64,000 bases of DNA from Vogesella oryzae (GTDB lineage: Bacteria > Pseudomonadota > Gammaproteobacteria > Burkholderiales > Chromobacteriaceae). The position numbers were made by a program, and so were the translations under genes. The stretch covers positions 1 through 64,000 of the forward strand of contig NZ_CADEPL010000053.1 in NCBI RefSeq assembly GCF_902829295.1. Direction: 5' to 3'. How positions within the stretch are numbered: the stretch's first letter is position 1; each line of letters starts with the position of its first letter. A model generated the notes under the pieces. That model was given only the letters and a program-made list of their open reading frames with translations. It was not told where the DNA came from and did not search any database. Of the stretch, positions 1 to 10,242 are shown in pieces.

Positions 1-1060
1 CAGGAGGGGCGGCCTTTGCTGCGGAAGCCGCGGCTTGCAATGCTTTCAGCTGTTTTTCCAGCTCATCGATCTTGTGCTGAGCCTGCTGCAGAGCCAGATC
101 AGTGGCTGGAGCTGACGCTGCGGCATCCGGCGCCTCCAGCTTCAACACAGGATTGCCACTGGGAGCCAAGGTAGTCGGAGCCGAAGCTGCCGGCTTCATC
201 TCTGGTTGCGGAGCAGGTACAGCGGCAGGTGCTGGTGTTGCCGGCTTCGTTGGTGTCGCGACAGGCGCGGCCGGCAACGGCTTGACGGCCGGCATAGTAC
301 GGGCAGACATACCGCCGGCAAGAATGGCCGATATCTGCGACTCCTGCAGAGCTCGCATGCTGGCAGCCGTCGGTACTTTCAAGTGACTGCCGGCCTTGAT
401 GGAAGAAGGATTGCCATTAATAAAAGCAGACGGGTTGGCATTAACCAATGCGGCCATGACTCGGCGCTGCCCCAAACCGGACAAGCCGAGACTGCGAGCC
501 AAGCCCGACAGTGTCTGTCCAGGTTGAACCACCAGGCTTCCGCGCGGAGCACGGTAGGCTGGCGGCACAGGCGTATTGTCAGCGGGCAGCGGGCGTGGAC
601 GCACCACCGGTGGCGCCGGACGTCGCAGAGGTGCTGCCGGCATATTGCTGCGACTGATCTCGTCGGCACGGCCTGCGTACTCGGCCGGATCCAGCAAAAT
701 GGTGTACTCGCGTACGTAGCGGGCATTGCTTGCCTTAGCCTCTACCACAAAGCGTAGGAAAGGTTCGCTGATAGGCTGGTTGGAACTTACCCGGATGTAG
801 GGATGCCCGTCACTGCGGTAAGCCAGCGTGAAACGCAGGCTACTGAGCACACCGGCGTAGTCCACCTGCAAATCGCGAAAAGTATCGATAGGCGCCAGCC
901 CGACACGAACCACATCATCGGCTTTACCCGTCAGATCGATATCAGCGCGCAGCACTTCGCCCAGGTTGGAACGTACAACCACCCCCCCCAACCCGGCCCA
1001 GGCGGACGACGAAAACAGCAACGCCAACAGCAGCGAACTCATTCTTTTCTTGGCCAGCAT
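1..1060 (-). CDS. fimV: FimV/HubP-like polar protein, N-terminal part (runs off the left edge)
   Basis: The reading frame is open from the ATG at 1060 to the window edge (about 353 codons). It starts with a signal peptide (LLLALLFSSSAWA), followed by the conserved FimV N-terminal domain (GEVLRADIDL, then DYAGVLSSLRFTLAYRSDG). Next comes a proline-rich linker, a LysM-like peptidoglycan-binding segment around residues 165-230 (VVQPGQTLSGLARSLG), an Ala/Pro-rich stretch and the start of a coiled coil (IDELEKQLKALQAA). FimV/HubP proteins are inner-membrane polar landmarks needed for type IV pilus assembly and twitching. The position after asd and the asd paralogue matches the Pseudomonas order asd-usg-fimV-truA. 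An ATG six codons in (1042) is a possible alternative start. The C-terminal part is outside the window. Confidence 0.85.
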   Translation of the reverse strand, partial: MLAKKRMSSLLLALLFSSSAWAGLGGVVVRSNLGEVLRADIDLTGKADDVVRVGLAPIDTFRDLQVDYAGVLSSLRFTLAYRSDGHPYIRVSSNQPISEPFLRFVVEAKASNARYVREYTILLDPAEYAGRADEISRSNMPAAPLRRPAPPVVRPRPLPADNTPVPPAYRAPRGSLVVQPGQTLSGLARSLGLSGLGQRRVMAALVNANPSAFINGNPSSIKAGSHLKVPTAASMRALQESQISAILAGGMSARTMPAVKPLPAAPVATPTKPATPAPAAVPAPQPEMKPAASAPTTLAPSGNPVLKLEAPDAAASAPATDLALQQAQHKIDELEKQLKALQAAASAAKAAPP

Positions 1061-1211
1061 TTTTCTTGCACTACCTTTCGCTGTAATTATCGTTTCCCAC
1101 TCCACCACAGGCAGATGGAGGCTTGTTTTTCGCACGTAATATCAAACTAGCAGATCAACAAGCCAAACCACATCCCAGTGTCAACACCCGATACTAACTG
1201 TAGTTACCGCA

Positions 1212-2225
1212 TCAAGCAAAATAGCCACGTTTCATCAGTGCCATGGCAGTGGCTACGCAGCTTTGCGCAATCGCAGCGCGGATGTTATCCGCGGCCAACC
1301 AGAACGACAGTCCGTTACCCTGACGGCGCACACGGCTGACCCATACCACCTCGTTGCCGGATGCTTCCAGCGGGGTGACATAAGGCATGTCGCCTGCAGG
1401 GTCATCCACGACCTGCATACCCGCGGCTGCAAGCAACTCGCGTGCCTTTTCTGCCGACATTTCATCTTCGCTCTGTACGGTTACTGCCCAGCCATGACCG
1501 AAGAACACCGGCACACGGACACAGCTGGCCTCAACCACCAGTTGCGGCAAAGCCAGCAACTTGCGCAGCTCGTGCTCCACGGATGACTCTTCCTCGCTCA
1601 CCCCGGCGGCATCGACGCCGCCGATCAGCGGCAAGACATTAAACGCAATACGCTTGGGGAAAACCTCCAGCTCGGCATCGCGCTGCGAGAACAACGCAGT
1701 GGTCTGGTTGGCCAACTCTTCCAGTGCCGCCTGGCCACTGCCGGATACCGACTGGAAGGTGGTCACCGTCACCCGCTGCAAACCGGCCGGCTTCAGCGCT
1801 ACCAGTGCTTGCGCCAGCGGGGTCACGGTGCAGTTGGGAATAGACACCAGCGGCGCCTCGCCCAGATCATCCAGCAGCTTGTCATTGATAAGCGGTGCAT
1901 ACAACGGCACATCGTCAGAATGGCGATAGACAGCGCTGAAATCGATCACTGCCACCCCAGCCGCGCGAACAGCCTGTACGTGCTGGCGTGACATCTCGCT
2001 GCCAGCCACAAAAATTGCCAGTGCCACATTGGCAAAATCGAACTCATCCACAGCCTGTACATCCAGCTCCAGATTGCCATAGTAGGCGCTCTCGCCTTCC
2101 TTCTCGGCAACATCCAGCGCATACACGCGCTCGATAGGCAGATCCCGCTCGGCCAGTAGTTCCAGTACCGCCTGGCCAACCAGGTTGGTCGCACCGACCA
2201 CGGCAACACGAATCGCTTCAGACAT
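1212..2225 (-). CDS. usg: Aspartate-semialdehyde dehydrogenase paralogue (USG-1 type)
   Basis: This 337-residue protein has an N-terminal NAD(P)-binding motif (VAVVGATNLVGQAVLELL) and an Asd dimerisation domain. The usual active-site cysteine is kept at about residue 132 (IPNCTVTPLAQAL), and the histidine region reads RVPVFFGHGWAV. It lies between asd and fimV, as the USG-1 gene does in pseudomonads. It is clearly more distant from Asd than the neighbouring gene. Whether it is a second active dehydrogenase or has another role is not settled. The retained Cys and His argue against simple decay. It is 71 bases downstream of asd, separated by a terminator-like hairpin. Confidence 0.85.
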   Translation of the reverse strand: MSEAIRVAVVGATNLVGQAVLELLAERDLPIERVYALDVAEKEGESAYYGNLELDVQAVDEFDFANVALAIFVAGSEMSRQHVQAVRAAGVAVIDFSAVYRHSDDVPLYAPLINDKLLDDLGEAPLVSIPNCTVTPLAQALVALKPAGLQRVTVTTFQSVSGSGQAALEELANQTTALFSQRDAELEVFPKRIAFNVLPLIGGVDAAGVSEEESSVEHELRKLLALPQLVVEASCVRVPVFFGHGWAVTVQSEDEMSAEKARELLAAAGMQVVDDPAGDMPYVTPLEASGNEVVWVSRVRRQGNGLSFWLAADNIRAAIAQSCVATAMALMKRGYFA

Positions 2226-2250
2226 TCATTTATCCAGTTCTAGAAAACAG

Positions 2251-2273
2251 AAAGGGCGCCGCCGGCGCCCTTT
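2251..2273 (-). terminator. Hairpin between asd and usg
   Basis: A perfect 10-bp stem (AAAGGGCGCC / GGCGCCCTTT) with a 3-base loop follows the asd stop codon on the minus strand. The T-run after it is short and interrupted, so it may be only a partial terminator or an mRNA-stabilising hairpin. Confidence 0.6.
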
Positions 2274-2296
2274 GAGGAAACAGCTATACGCGTATT

Positions 2297-3403
2297 TTAA
2301 CGCTCAATCAGGATACGCAACATACGGCGCAGCGGTTCGGCCGCACCCCACAGCAGCTGGTCGCCGATCACGAAGGCCGACAGGTACTCGCCACCCATGT
2401 TCAGCTTGCGCACGCGGCCAACGCCGATCTGCAGGCCGCCGGTAATAGCGGCAGGGGTCAGTTCCTTGACGGTGATCTCGCGATCGTTCGGCACCCACTT
2501 CACCCAGTCGTTACCGGACTTGATGATGGACTCGATCTCGTCCAGTGGCAGATCTTTCTTCAGCTTTACCGTCAGCGCCAGGCTATGGCAGCGCATCGCG
2601 CCGATGCGCACGCACAGGCCGTCAACCGGAATGGTGGCAGTATTGCCGAGGATCTTGTTCACCTCGGCCTGCCCCTTCCACTCTTCCTTGGACTGGCCGT
2701 TATCCAGCTGTTTGTCGATCCACGGAATCAGACCACCCGCCAGTGGCGCACCAAAGAACTCGGTCGGCACGTCTTCGCGGATAGCGGCAGCCACCTTGCG
2801 GTCGATATCCAGAATGGCGGACGACGGCGTAGCCAGCTCTTCGGCGACGGCGCCATGCACCACGCCCATGCCCTTCAGCAGTTCGCGCATGTGGTTGGCA
2901 CCACCACCGGAAGCTGCCTGGTAGGTCATGGAGGACACCCATTCCACCAGCCCCTCGCGGAACAGCCCGCCCATCCCCATCAGCATGATGGAGTTGGTGC
3001 AGTTACCGCCGATGAAATCCTTGACGCCATTGGCCAGACCGTTCTCGATCACGTTCTTGTTGACCGGGTCCAGCACGATGATGGCGTTGTCTTCCATGCG
3101 CAGGGTGGAGGCCGCATCAATCCAGTAGCCGTTCCAGCCTGCCGCACGCAGCTTGCCATATACCTCGGTGGTGTAGTCGCCGCCCTGGCAGGTAACGATG
3201 GCATCCATCGCCTTCAGTTCGTCGATATTGCGGGCATCCTTCAGCGGCGGCACTTCGCGGCCAACGCTAGGGGCAGCGCCACCAACATTGGAAGTCGTAA
3301 AGAACACCGGTTCGTTGATAACCGCAAAATCGTTTTCTTCCAGCATGCGCTGCATCAGCACGGAACCCACCATGCCGCGCCAGCCTACAAAACCTACTCG
3401 CAC
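2297..3403 (-). CDS. asd: Aspartate-semialdehyde dehydrogenase
   Basis: Reduces aspartyl-4-phosphate to aspartate semialdehyde with NADPH, the branch point to lysine/diaminopimelate, threonine and methionine. The protein has 368 residues, the usual length for the Gram-negative enzyme. It shows the nucleotide-binding start [17 protein letters not shown], the active-site cysteine 135 in GGNCTNS and the histidine segment [13 protein letters not shown]. The start codon is GTG at 3403, supported by a good AGGAGA site upstream on the minus strand. It follows leuB in the leuC-leuD-leuB-asd order seen in many proteobacteria. Confidence 0.96.
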   Translation of the reverse strand: MRVGFVGWRGMVGSVLMQRMLEENDFAVINEPVFFTTSNVGGAAPSVGREVPPLKDARNIDELKAMDAIVTCQGGDYTTEVYGKLRAAGWNGYWIDAASTLRMEDNAIIVLDPVNKNVIENGLANGVKDFIGGNCTNSIMLMGMGGLFREGLVEWVSSMTYQAASGGGANHMRELLKGMGVVHGAVAEELATPSSAILDIDRKVAAAIREDVPTEFFGAPLAGGLIPWIDKQLDNGQSKEEWKGQAEVNKILGNTATIPVDGLCVRIGAMRCHSLALTVKLKKDLPLDEIESIIKSGNDWVKWVPNDREITVKELTPAAITGGLQIGVGRVRKLNMGGEYLSAFVIGDQLLWGAAEPLRRMLRILIER

Positions 3404-3481
3404 GATACTTCTCCTGAATGTCTGTCGGGTGATTTGAAACTGTTCTGCCGGCCCGTTGACGTACCGGCTCTATTCGATGAT

Positions 3482-3525
3482 CAACCCCATTGTGCAGGGC
3501 AACAGCCGCCCGCACAATGGGGTTG
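3482..3525. terminator. Strong hairpin in the leuB-asd gap, T-run on the plus strand
   Basis: A perfect 14-bp stem (CAACCCCATTGTGC and its complement) encloses a 16-base loop. The T-rich run (TTTGTTTTTATTT) follows the plus-strand side, so the element points against the leu-asd operon. In the minus direction it gives an A-rich lead-in and no T-tract. It could stop antisense transcription or act as a processing or attenuation hairpin before asd. Confidence 0.5.
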
Positions 3526-3560
3526 TTTGTTTTTATTTGAACAGCATTAAAACGCTGATT

Positions 3561-4625
<1,065 letters not shown>

Positions 4626-4655
4626 ATTGGGTATCCCGTCAGATTCAAGTGACAA

Positions 4656-4681
4656 AAGGTTGGCCGCATGCGGCCAACCTT
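4656..4681. repeat. Inverted pair of GGTTGGCCGCA words, 26-bp perfect palindrome (copy 1)
   Basis: Two face-to-face copies of the dispersed word meet at a central CATG, giving a 26-bp perfect palindrome between leuD and leuB. The identical 26-mer occurs again at 23386-23411 after serS. In RNA it would form a strong hairpin within the leu mRNA. Confidence 0.95.
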
Positions 4682-4689
4682 GGGGTAAA

Positions 4690-5328
4690 TCAGGCAAACA
4701 GCCACGGCTGCTCGGCGCGACGTTTGGCTTCGAACGCCTTGATCTCGTCGGCGTGCTGCAGGGTGAGGCCGATTTCATCCAGGCCGCCCAGCAGGCAGTG
4801 CTTGCGGTGCTCGGTGATGTCGAAAGCGAACGACTGGCCGGACGGTGTGGTAATAGTTTGCGCCGCCAGGTCCACGTTCAGCTGATAGCCTTCTGCCGCT
4901 TCACACTCGCGGAACAGCTGGTCCACCACCTCGGCCGGCTGCACGATAGGCAGCAGACCGTTCTTGAAGCAGTTATTGAAGAAAATGTCGGCAAAGCTCG
5001 GCGCGATGATCACGCGGAAGCCTTGGTCTTCCAGCGCCCATGGCGCGTGCTCGCGGCTGGAGCCACAGCCGAAGTTCTCGCGTGCCAGCAGCACCTGGGC
5101 TCCGGCGTAACGCGGGAAATTCAGCACGAAGTCCGGGTTCAGCGGGCGCTGGCTGTTATCCATGCCCGGCTCGCCGTGGTCGAGGTAACGCCACTCGTCG
5201 AACAGGTTCGGGCCGAAGCCGGAACGCTTGATCGACTTCAGGAATTGCTTGGGAATGATCGCGTCGGTATCGACGTTGGCGCGATCCAGCGGGCAAACAA
5301 GCCCGTTCAGGGTAGTGAATGCTTTCAT
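4690..5328 (-). CDS. leuD: 3-isopropylmalate dehydratase small subunit
   Basis: Small subunit of the isopropylmalate isomerase, paired with LeuC. It is 212 residues long and starts [22 protein letters not shown], the standard N-terminus. It contains the swivel-domain signature [30 protein letters not shown]. It lies downstream of leuC, with the small lipoprotein gene in between, and upstream of leuB on the same strand, so the three leu genes very likely form one transcription unit. Confidence 0.97.
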   Translation of the reverse strand: MKAFTTLNGLVCPLDRANVDTDAIIPKQFLKSIKRSGFGPNLFDEWRYLDHGEPGMDNSQRPLNPDFVLNFPRYAGAQVLLARENFGCGSSREHAPWALEDQGFRVIIAPSFADIFFNNCFKNGLLPIVQPAEVVDQLFRECEAAEGYQLNVDLAAQTITTPSGQSFAFDITEHRKHCLLGGLDEIGLTLQHADEIKAFEAKRRAEQPWLFA

Positions 5329-5355
5329 TATTTTGCTCTCCGGGGCCGTTAGCCC

Positions 5356-5508
5356 TTAGTGCACGGCATTTTCAATGGCCTGACCTGCTTTCTGCAGGCC
5401 ATTGCCAACAGCCTCACCGCCCTGTTTCAGATCCTCCTTCACGCCATGTACGGTGTTGCAGGCAGACAGCAACAGCATCACAAACAGACTGATAGCAAAC
5501 GTTTTCAT
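5356..5508 (-). CDS. Entericidin-like small lipoprotein inside the leu operon
   Basis: This 50-residue ORF begins MKTFAISLFVMLLLSACNTV. It has a short charged start, a hydrophobic stretch and a LSAC lipobox with the modifiable cysteine at residue 17. The mature part (NTVHGVKEDLKQGGEAVGNGLQ and onward) is helical and Gly/Ala/Lys-rich, as in the entericidin EcnA/EcnB family. A good Shine-Dalgarno (AAGGATC) precedes the ATG. It lies between leuC and leuD on the same strand. Entericidins are small membrane-anchored lipoproteins linked in E. coli to a stationary-phase lysis module. Its role here is not known. Confidence 0.85.
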   Translation of the reverse strand: MKTFAISLFVMLLLSACNTVHGVKEDLKQGGEAVGNGLQKAGQAIENAVH

Positions 5509-5544
5509 GAAGAAAGATCCTTTGGTTGACAGGGCTAGGCTCGA

Positions 5545-6951
5545 TTAGAGGGTACGGATATCCACAAAGTGCCCGGCAACTGCGGCAGCGGCAGCCATGG
5601 CCGGGCTAACCAGATGGGTACGCCCGCCCTGGCCCTGACGGCCTTCGAAGTTGCGGTTGGAGGTGGAGGCACAACGCTCGCCCGGCTGCAGACGGTCGGC
5701 GTTCATCGCCAGACACATCGAGCAGCCCGGTTCGCGCCACTCGAAACCGGCCGCCACGAATACCTTGTCCAAGCCCTCGGCTTCGGCCTGCGCCTTCACC
5801 AGACCGGAGCCCGGCACCACCAGCACCTGCTTGACGTTGGTCGCCTTGCTGCGGCCCTTGGCTACCGCGGCAGCCTCGCGCAGGTCTTCGATACGGCTAT
5901 TGGTACAGGAGCCGATGAACACCACGTCCACCGGAATCTCGCTGATCGGGGTATTGGCCTGCAGGCCCATATAGGCCAGCGCGCGCTCGATGGAGCCTTT
6001 CTTCACCGGGTCGCTTTCCTGCGCCGGGTCCGGCACGCGGCCGTTGATGTCGGTCACCATTTCCGGCGAGGTGCCCCAGGTCACCTGCGGCCGGATCTCG
6101 GCAGCGTCAAGCACCACGACAGCGTCGAAATGCGCACCTTCATCAGAGTGCAGCGTGTTCCAGTAGGCTACCGCCGCATCCCATTGCTCCGCTTTCGGCG
6201 CAAATGGACGGCCTTTGACGTAATCGATGGTTTTCTGGTCCACCGCCACCAGGCCGGAGCGGGCACCGGCTTCGATCGCCATATTGCACAGGCTCATGCG
6301 GCCTTCCATCGACAGCTCGCGAATGGCCTCGCCACCGAATTCGATGGCGTAACCGGTACCGCCGGCGGTGCCGATCTTGCCGATAATCGCCAGCGCCACG
6401 TCCTTGCCGGTAATGCCGGCCGGCAGCTTGCCGTCGACCCGCACCAGCATGTTCTTGGATTTCTTCGCCACCAGGGTCTGAGTGGCCATCACGTGTTCGA
6501 CTTCCGAGGTGCCGATGCCGTGCGCCAGCGCACCAAACGCGCCGTGGGTGGAGGTATGGCTGTCACCGCACACCACGGTCATGCCCGGCAGGGTGGCGCC
6601 CTGCTCCGGACCCATCACGTGCACGATGCCCTGGCCTTTGTCCTTGAACGGGAAGTAGGCCAGCGCGCCAAAAGCCTTGATGTTGGCGTCCAGGGTTTCA
6701 ACCTGCTGGCGCGAGATCGGGTCCTTGATACCCTCGTCCCAGTGATCGGTCGGGGTATTGTGGTCGGCAGTGGACACCACCGAATCGACGCGCCACAGCG
6801 GACGGCCGGCCAGCTTGAGGCCCTCAAAGGCCTGCGGGCTGGTCACTTCGTGAACCAGGTGGCGGTCGATGTACAGCAGTACCGTACCGTCGGCTTCCTG
6901 GCGTACCACGTGGCTGTTCCAGAGCTTGTCGTAGAGAGTCTGTGCGGTCAT
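5545..6951 (-). CDS. leuC: 3-isopropylmalate dehydratase large subunit
   Basis: Iron-sulfur aconitase-family subunit that isomerises 2-isopropylmalate to 3-isopropylmalate with LeuD. The start [16 protein letters not shown] at 6951 gives 468 residues, the family norm, and has a GGAAAG site upstream. An in-frame extension of 27 codons was rejected. Signatures include [20 protein letters not shown] and the [4Fe-4S] cysteines in [12 protein letters not shown] and in GCSMCLAMN. First gene of the leu operon and divergent from the XRE regulator at 7114. Confidence 0.97.
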   Translation of the reverse strand: MTAQTLYDKLWNSHVVRQEADGTVLLYIDRHLVHEVTSPQAFEGLKLAGRPLWRVDSVVSTADHNTPTDHWDEGIKDPISRQQVETLDANIKAFGALAYFPFKDKGQGIVHVMGPEQGATLPGMTVVCGDSHTSTHGAFGALAHGIGTSEVEHVMATQTLVAKKSKNMLVRVDGKLPAGITGKDVALAIIGKIGTAGGTGYAIEFGGEAIRELSMEGRMSLCNMAIEAGARSGLVAVDQKTIDYVKGRPFAPKAEQWDAAVAYWNTLHSDEGAHFDAVVVLDAAEIRPQVTWGTSPEMVTDINGRVPDPAQESDPVKKGSIERALAYMGLQANTPISEIPVDVVFIGSCTNSRIEDLREAAAVAKGRSKATNVKQVLVVPGSGLVKAQAEAEGLDKVFVAAGFEWREPGCSMCLAMNADRLQPGERCASTSNRNFEGRQGQGGRTHLVSPAMAAAAAVAGHFVDIRTL

Positions 6952-7113
6952 GGCTTGCTTTCCGTTTACTGGCGCCGAACTCGGCGCCGGGGTCGCTGGA
7001 TGGTTGGCCGCAAGGCGGCGATGCGCCATCATTGCGCAGCACGCTTCCTAGTACAAGATAAGCATTTATACTAGTAGTATCACTACCACCCAAGCCATCG
7101 ATACAGGTTCCAC

Positions 7114-7887
7114 ATGGACAAGCAAGGCCCCGGCCCATTGGGCGAATTCATCCGCAGCCACCGCGAACGCATCAGCCCGCAACAGGCTGGCCTACCGGCC
7201 GGCAATCGGCGCCGCGCCAAGGGCTTGCGCCGCGAGGAAGTGGCGCAACTGGTCGGCATCAGTCCGACCTGGCTGACCTGGATCGAACAGGGCCGCACCC
7301 AGTCGGTCTCGGCCGCTACCCTGTCGCGGTTGGCCGATGTCCTGCTGCTATCGCGCGCCGAGCGCGACTACCTGTTCGACCTGGCCGGACTGAAAGACCC
7401 GCAGGAGGCCACGCTTGCGGCCAACCCGGAGGCACAGCAAGCGCTGGCACAGGTGGTGGACAAGATTGCCACGCCCGCCTACGTTCTGGATGCGCTGTGG
7501 AATGTACCGGCCTGTAACCGCGAGGCTGCGACGCTATTCGGCGGCTGGCTGGACGATGGCAGCGACAGCCACAATCTGCTGCAGTTCATGTTCCTGCATC
7601 CGCTGGCCCGCACGCTGGTAGAAGACTGGCCAACCCGCGCCCGCCGCATGGTGGCGGAGTTCCGCGCCGAGATCAGCAGCCACCACGATGACGCCGTTGC
7701 CGAGCTACTCGGACACCTGCGCCAGGACAGCGGCGAATTCGATGCCCTGTGGCAGCAGCAGGACGTACAGGGCCGCGAAGGTGGCGAGCGCGCCTTCAAT
7801 CATGCGACGGCAGGCCGGCTGAGTTACCAGCAACTCACCATGCGGCTGGCGCATGCCCCCGGCCTGAAACTGGTGATTCTGCTGTAA
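7114..7887 (+). CDS. XRE-family regulator with MmyB-like ligand-binding domain
   Basis: The 257-residue protein has a helix-turn-helix at about residues 10-75 (GLRREEVAQLVGISPTWLTWIEQGR), typical of the HTH_31/MmyB group. A larger PAS-like domain follows (TPAYVLDALWNVPACNREAATLFGGW). Such regulators often control a neighbouring gene in response to a small ligand. It is divergent from leuC across a 162-bp gap. That gap holds one GTTGGCCGC word and an AT-rich dyad (ATACT-AGT-AGTAT, about 7070-7083) that could be its operator. The convergent neighbour is an MFS transporter. The target is not evident from sequence. Confidence 0.85.
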   Translation: MDKQGPGPLGEFIRSHRERISPQQAGLPAGNRRRAKGLRREEVAQLVGISPTWLTWIEQGRTQSVSAATLSRLADVLLLSRAERDYLFDLAGLKDPQEATLAANPEAQQALAQVVDKIATPAYVLDALWNVPACNREAATLFGGWLDDGSDSHNLLQFMFLHPLARTLVEDWPTRARRMVAEFRAEISSHHDDAVAELLGHLRQDSGEFDALWQQQDVQGREGGERAFNHATAGRLSYQQLTMRLAHAPGLKLVILL

Positions 7888-7921
7888 GCCCCCCCGGCAG
7901 CCACGGCCGCGGCGGGCGGCA

Positions 7922-9082
7922 TCAGTGTGCAACAGCCTGCGGCCGCAACCACTTCACACACACCGCCGCGCCAAGCAAAGCCGCCGCGGTGGAAATACCG
8001 AACGTCAGCGCCACACCGCCGTGCTGCCACAGCGCCCCGCCTAGCAGGCCGCCAAGACTGCCGCCAACGCCAAACGATGCCACGGTATACAGGCCCTGCC
8101 CGCGCGCCTGTTGCTGCTCGCTGAACATACGGTGAATCAGGCCAACCGATGCCGCGTGATGCACGCCAAAGGTGAAGGCATGCCCCAGTTGCGCCAGCAC
8201 CGCCAGCGCCGGCACCGCCAGCAGCGAGGCGATCAGTGCGAAGCGCAGCGCCGACACCAGCAACGACGCCAGCATCAGGCGCTCCAGCGACACCCGCGCC
8301 ATGATGCGCGGCATCTGCCAGAACACCAGGATTTCCGCCATCACGCCCACCGACCACAACCAGCCGGTAGCTGCCTTGTCATAGCCAGCTTCTTTCAGCC
8401 CCAGCGAGTAAAAACTGTAGTACGGCCCCATGGCGAAGGCGAGCAAAAAACAGCAACTGAACAATGCCAGCACCCGCGGTTGCCGCACCGTGGCCAGCAT
8501 CGAGTCCTGCTGCCGGCTACGTTTTTCCATCGCGGCTTCCGGCACCGTCCAGCCGGCCAGCACCACCAGGCTCAGCAAGCCAAACAGCAGCCACGGCAGG
8601 CTGGCCAGCGACACCCATTCCAGCAGATAGCCGCCGATACTGGCGAGACAGACAAAACCGATCGACCCCCACACCCGGATGCGACTGTAGCGGCCGGGCT
8701 GGCTACGGGTAAGCTGGCTGGTCGTGGCCTCGGCCAGCGGCAACGCGGCGGCCCAGAAGAAAAAGCCCAGCGCCAGGGTAGCGAACATGCCCCAGAAGCC
8801 GGTTTGCAACGCCACCAGTACAAAACAGGCGGCGGAGGCCAGTGAGGTCCAGAAAATAATGCTGCGCCGCTTGCCGGAGCGGTCGGCCATCCAGCCCCAG
8901 AATACCGGCGACACGATACGCGCCAGCGTCGATAGCGACATCAATACGGAAATCTGCAGCGGCGAGAACGATAGCGCTTCGAGATACAGCGACCAGAACG
9001 GGCCGAACAGACCCTGAAAGGCGAAATAGCTGAAGTAGAAAGCGGCAAGCGCCGCCAGCGGAGGAACACGTGAAACAGACAT
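7922..9082 (-). CDS. MFS transporter of the HcaT/phenylpropionate-permease-like group
   Basis: The protein has 386 residues and about 12 hydrophobic segments. It shows the family start (PPLAALAAFYFSYFAFQGLFGPFWSLYL) and the inter-helix motif GWMADRSGKRR. The ATG at 9082 is preferred over an upstream TTG at 9091 because GAAGG lies 9 bases before it. The spacer between that ribosome site and the ATG is itself a TGCGGCCAACC repeat word read on the other strand. The substrate is unknown. Relatives include HcaT, LacY-like and nucleoside permeases. Confidence 0.8.
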   Translation of the reverse strand: MSVSRVPPLAALAAFYFSYFAFQGLFGPFWSLYLEALSFSPLQISVLMSLSTLARIVSPVFWGWMADRSGKRRSIIFWTSLASAACFVLVALQTGFWGMFATLALGFFFWAAALPLAEATTSQLTRSQPGRYSRIRVWGSIGFVCLASIGGYLLEWVSLASLPWLLFGLLSLVVLAGWTVPEAAMEKRSRQQDSMLATVRQPRVLALFSCCFLLAFAMGPYYSFYSLGLKEAGYDKAATGWLWSVGVMAEILVFWQMPRIMARVSLERLMLASLLVSALRFALIASLLAVPALAVLAQLGHAFTFGVHHAASVGLIHRMFSEQQQARGQGLYTVASFGVGGSLGGLLGGALWQHGGVALTFGISTAAALLGAAVCVKWLRPQAVAH

Positions 9083-9190
9083 TGCGGCCAACCTTCAATC
9101 GGGACAGCATTCTAGCGCAAGCAGCCCCGGCACGAGATGACAATCGCCTGCGCCGCACCTGATCTCAGGAACAGGTTGGCCGCAACCGGT

Positions 9191-9598
9191 CTACCACTTG
9201 TCCTTGAATCGGATGATGTCGCGGCGCGCCTTCTTGGTGGGGCGGCCCTCGCCATACGGGAAGCTGGCGTGCTCGGCCTTCTGCAGTCCGATCTGATGCT
9301 CGCGCGCCTGCACCGACTCCTCGCTTTCGCTATACAGCAAGCGGGCCTCCGCTGCCGGCCGACGCTGGCTGGCAAGCGCCAGCACGGTAACGTGGTACTC
9401 CAGTCGCTCAATGCGAATCTGCAGCATATCTCCCACCCGAGCCGCGCGTGATGCTTTCACCCGGTCGCCATTCACCAGCACGCGCCCCAGCTCCAGCGCC
9501 TCGTGCGCCAGCTGGCGGGTCTTGAAAAACCGCGCCGCCCACAGCCACTTGTCCAGCCGCAGCTTGTCGTCTGCCGCCTCTACGACCTGACGGCTCAT
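9191..9598 (-). CDS. hslR: Ribosome-associated heat shock protein 15
   Basis: This 135-residue protein carries an S4 RNA-binding domain at the N-terminus (LRLDKWLWAARFFKTRQLAHEALELGRVLVNGDRV) and a basic C-terminal tail (GRPTKKARRDIIRFKDKW), as in E. coli Hsp15. Hsp15 binds free 50S subunits carrying nascent chains. The start overlaps the stop of the upstream FAH-fold gene by 4 bases (ATGA), so the two are translationally coupled. Confidence 0.93.
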   Translation of the reverse strand: MSRQVVEAADDKLRLDKWLWAARFFKTRQLAHEALELGRVLVNGDRVKASRAARVGDMLQIRIERLEYHVTVLALASQRRPAAEARLLYSESEESVQAREHQIGLQKAEHASFPYGEGRPTKKARRDIIRFKDKW

Positions 9599-10242
9599 GC
9601 CAGCACCTGCCAGTGGGCCTGCGGACCGTGCTGCAGCGCCAGTTGCAGCTGATCACCCGGCTGCAGCGGCCCGACGCCCTCCGGCGTACCGGTATAGATA
9701 AGATCGCCGGCTTGCAGACCATAGGTGCGCGACAGATAGCTGATGATGGTTGCCACCGGATACAGCATCAGCCGGCTATCGCCTTGCTGCCGCAATTCGC
9801 CGTTGACGTGCAGCGTGAAGTTGGCCGCAGCCGGGTCCAGCGCCGTTGCCGGCACAAATGACGAGATGCAGGCCGCGCCACGAAAGCCCTTGGCCTTGGT
9901 CCACGGCAAGCCGCGACGCTTGGCCTCGCCCTGCACGTCGCGGGCGGTCAGATCCAGCCCGATGCCGTAACCGGCGACATGGCGTAGCGCATCGGCTTCG
10001 GCAATGTCGTCGCCACCCTCGCCAATCAGCACCACCAGTTCACACTCGTAATGCACATCACTGGAATAGGACGGCAAACGGATCGGCTCGCCAACTGGCA
10101 GCAAGGCCGCATTGGGCTTGAGAAACACCAGCGGCTCCGGCTCCACCGCATTGCCCAGTTCTGCTGCGTGGGCGGCATAGTTGCGCCCGATGCAGAACAC
10201 GGTATTGACGCGTTGCGGCTGCCCGCCCAGCTCGACATTCAT
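9595..10242 (-). CDS. Fumarylacetoacetate hydrolase-fold enzyme (acylpyruvase-like)
   Basis: With the ATG at 10242 (GGGAA upstream) the protein has 215 residues: MNVELGGQPQRVNTVFCIGRNY. It has the FAH signature: GRNYAAHAAELGN, FLKPNAAL, the metal-binding acidic residues in HYECELVVLIGEG and in GLDLTARDVQ, and YTGTPEGVGPLQPGD near the end. Length and motifs fit the YcgM/FAHD1 acylpyruvase or oxaloacetate decarboxylase group rather than true fumarylacetoacetase. A longer open frame upstream is not supported. Confidence 0.88.
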   Translation of the reverse strand: MNVELGGQPQRVNTVFCIGRNYAAHAAELGNAVEPEPLVFLKPNAALLPVGEPIRLPSYSSDVHYECELVVLIGEGGDDIAEADALRHVAGYGIGLDLTARDVQGEAKRRGLPWTKAKGFRGAACISSFVPATALDPAAANFTLHVNGELRQQGDSRLMLYPVATIISYLSRTYGLQAGDLIYTGTPEGVGPLQPGDQLQLALQHGPQAHWQVLA

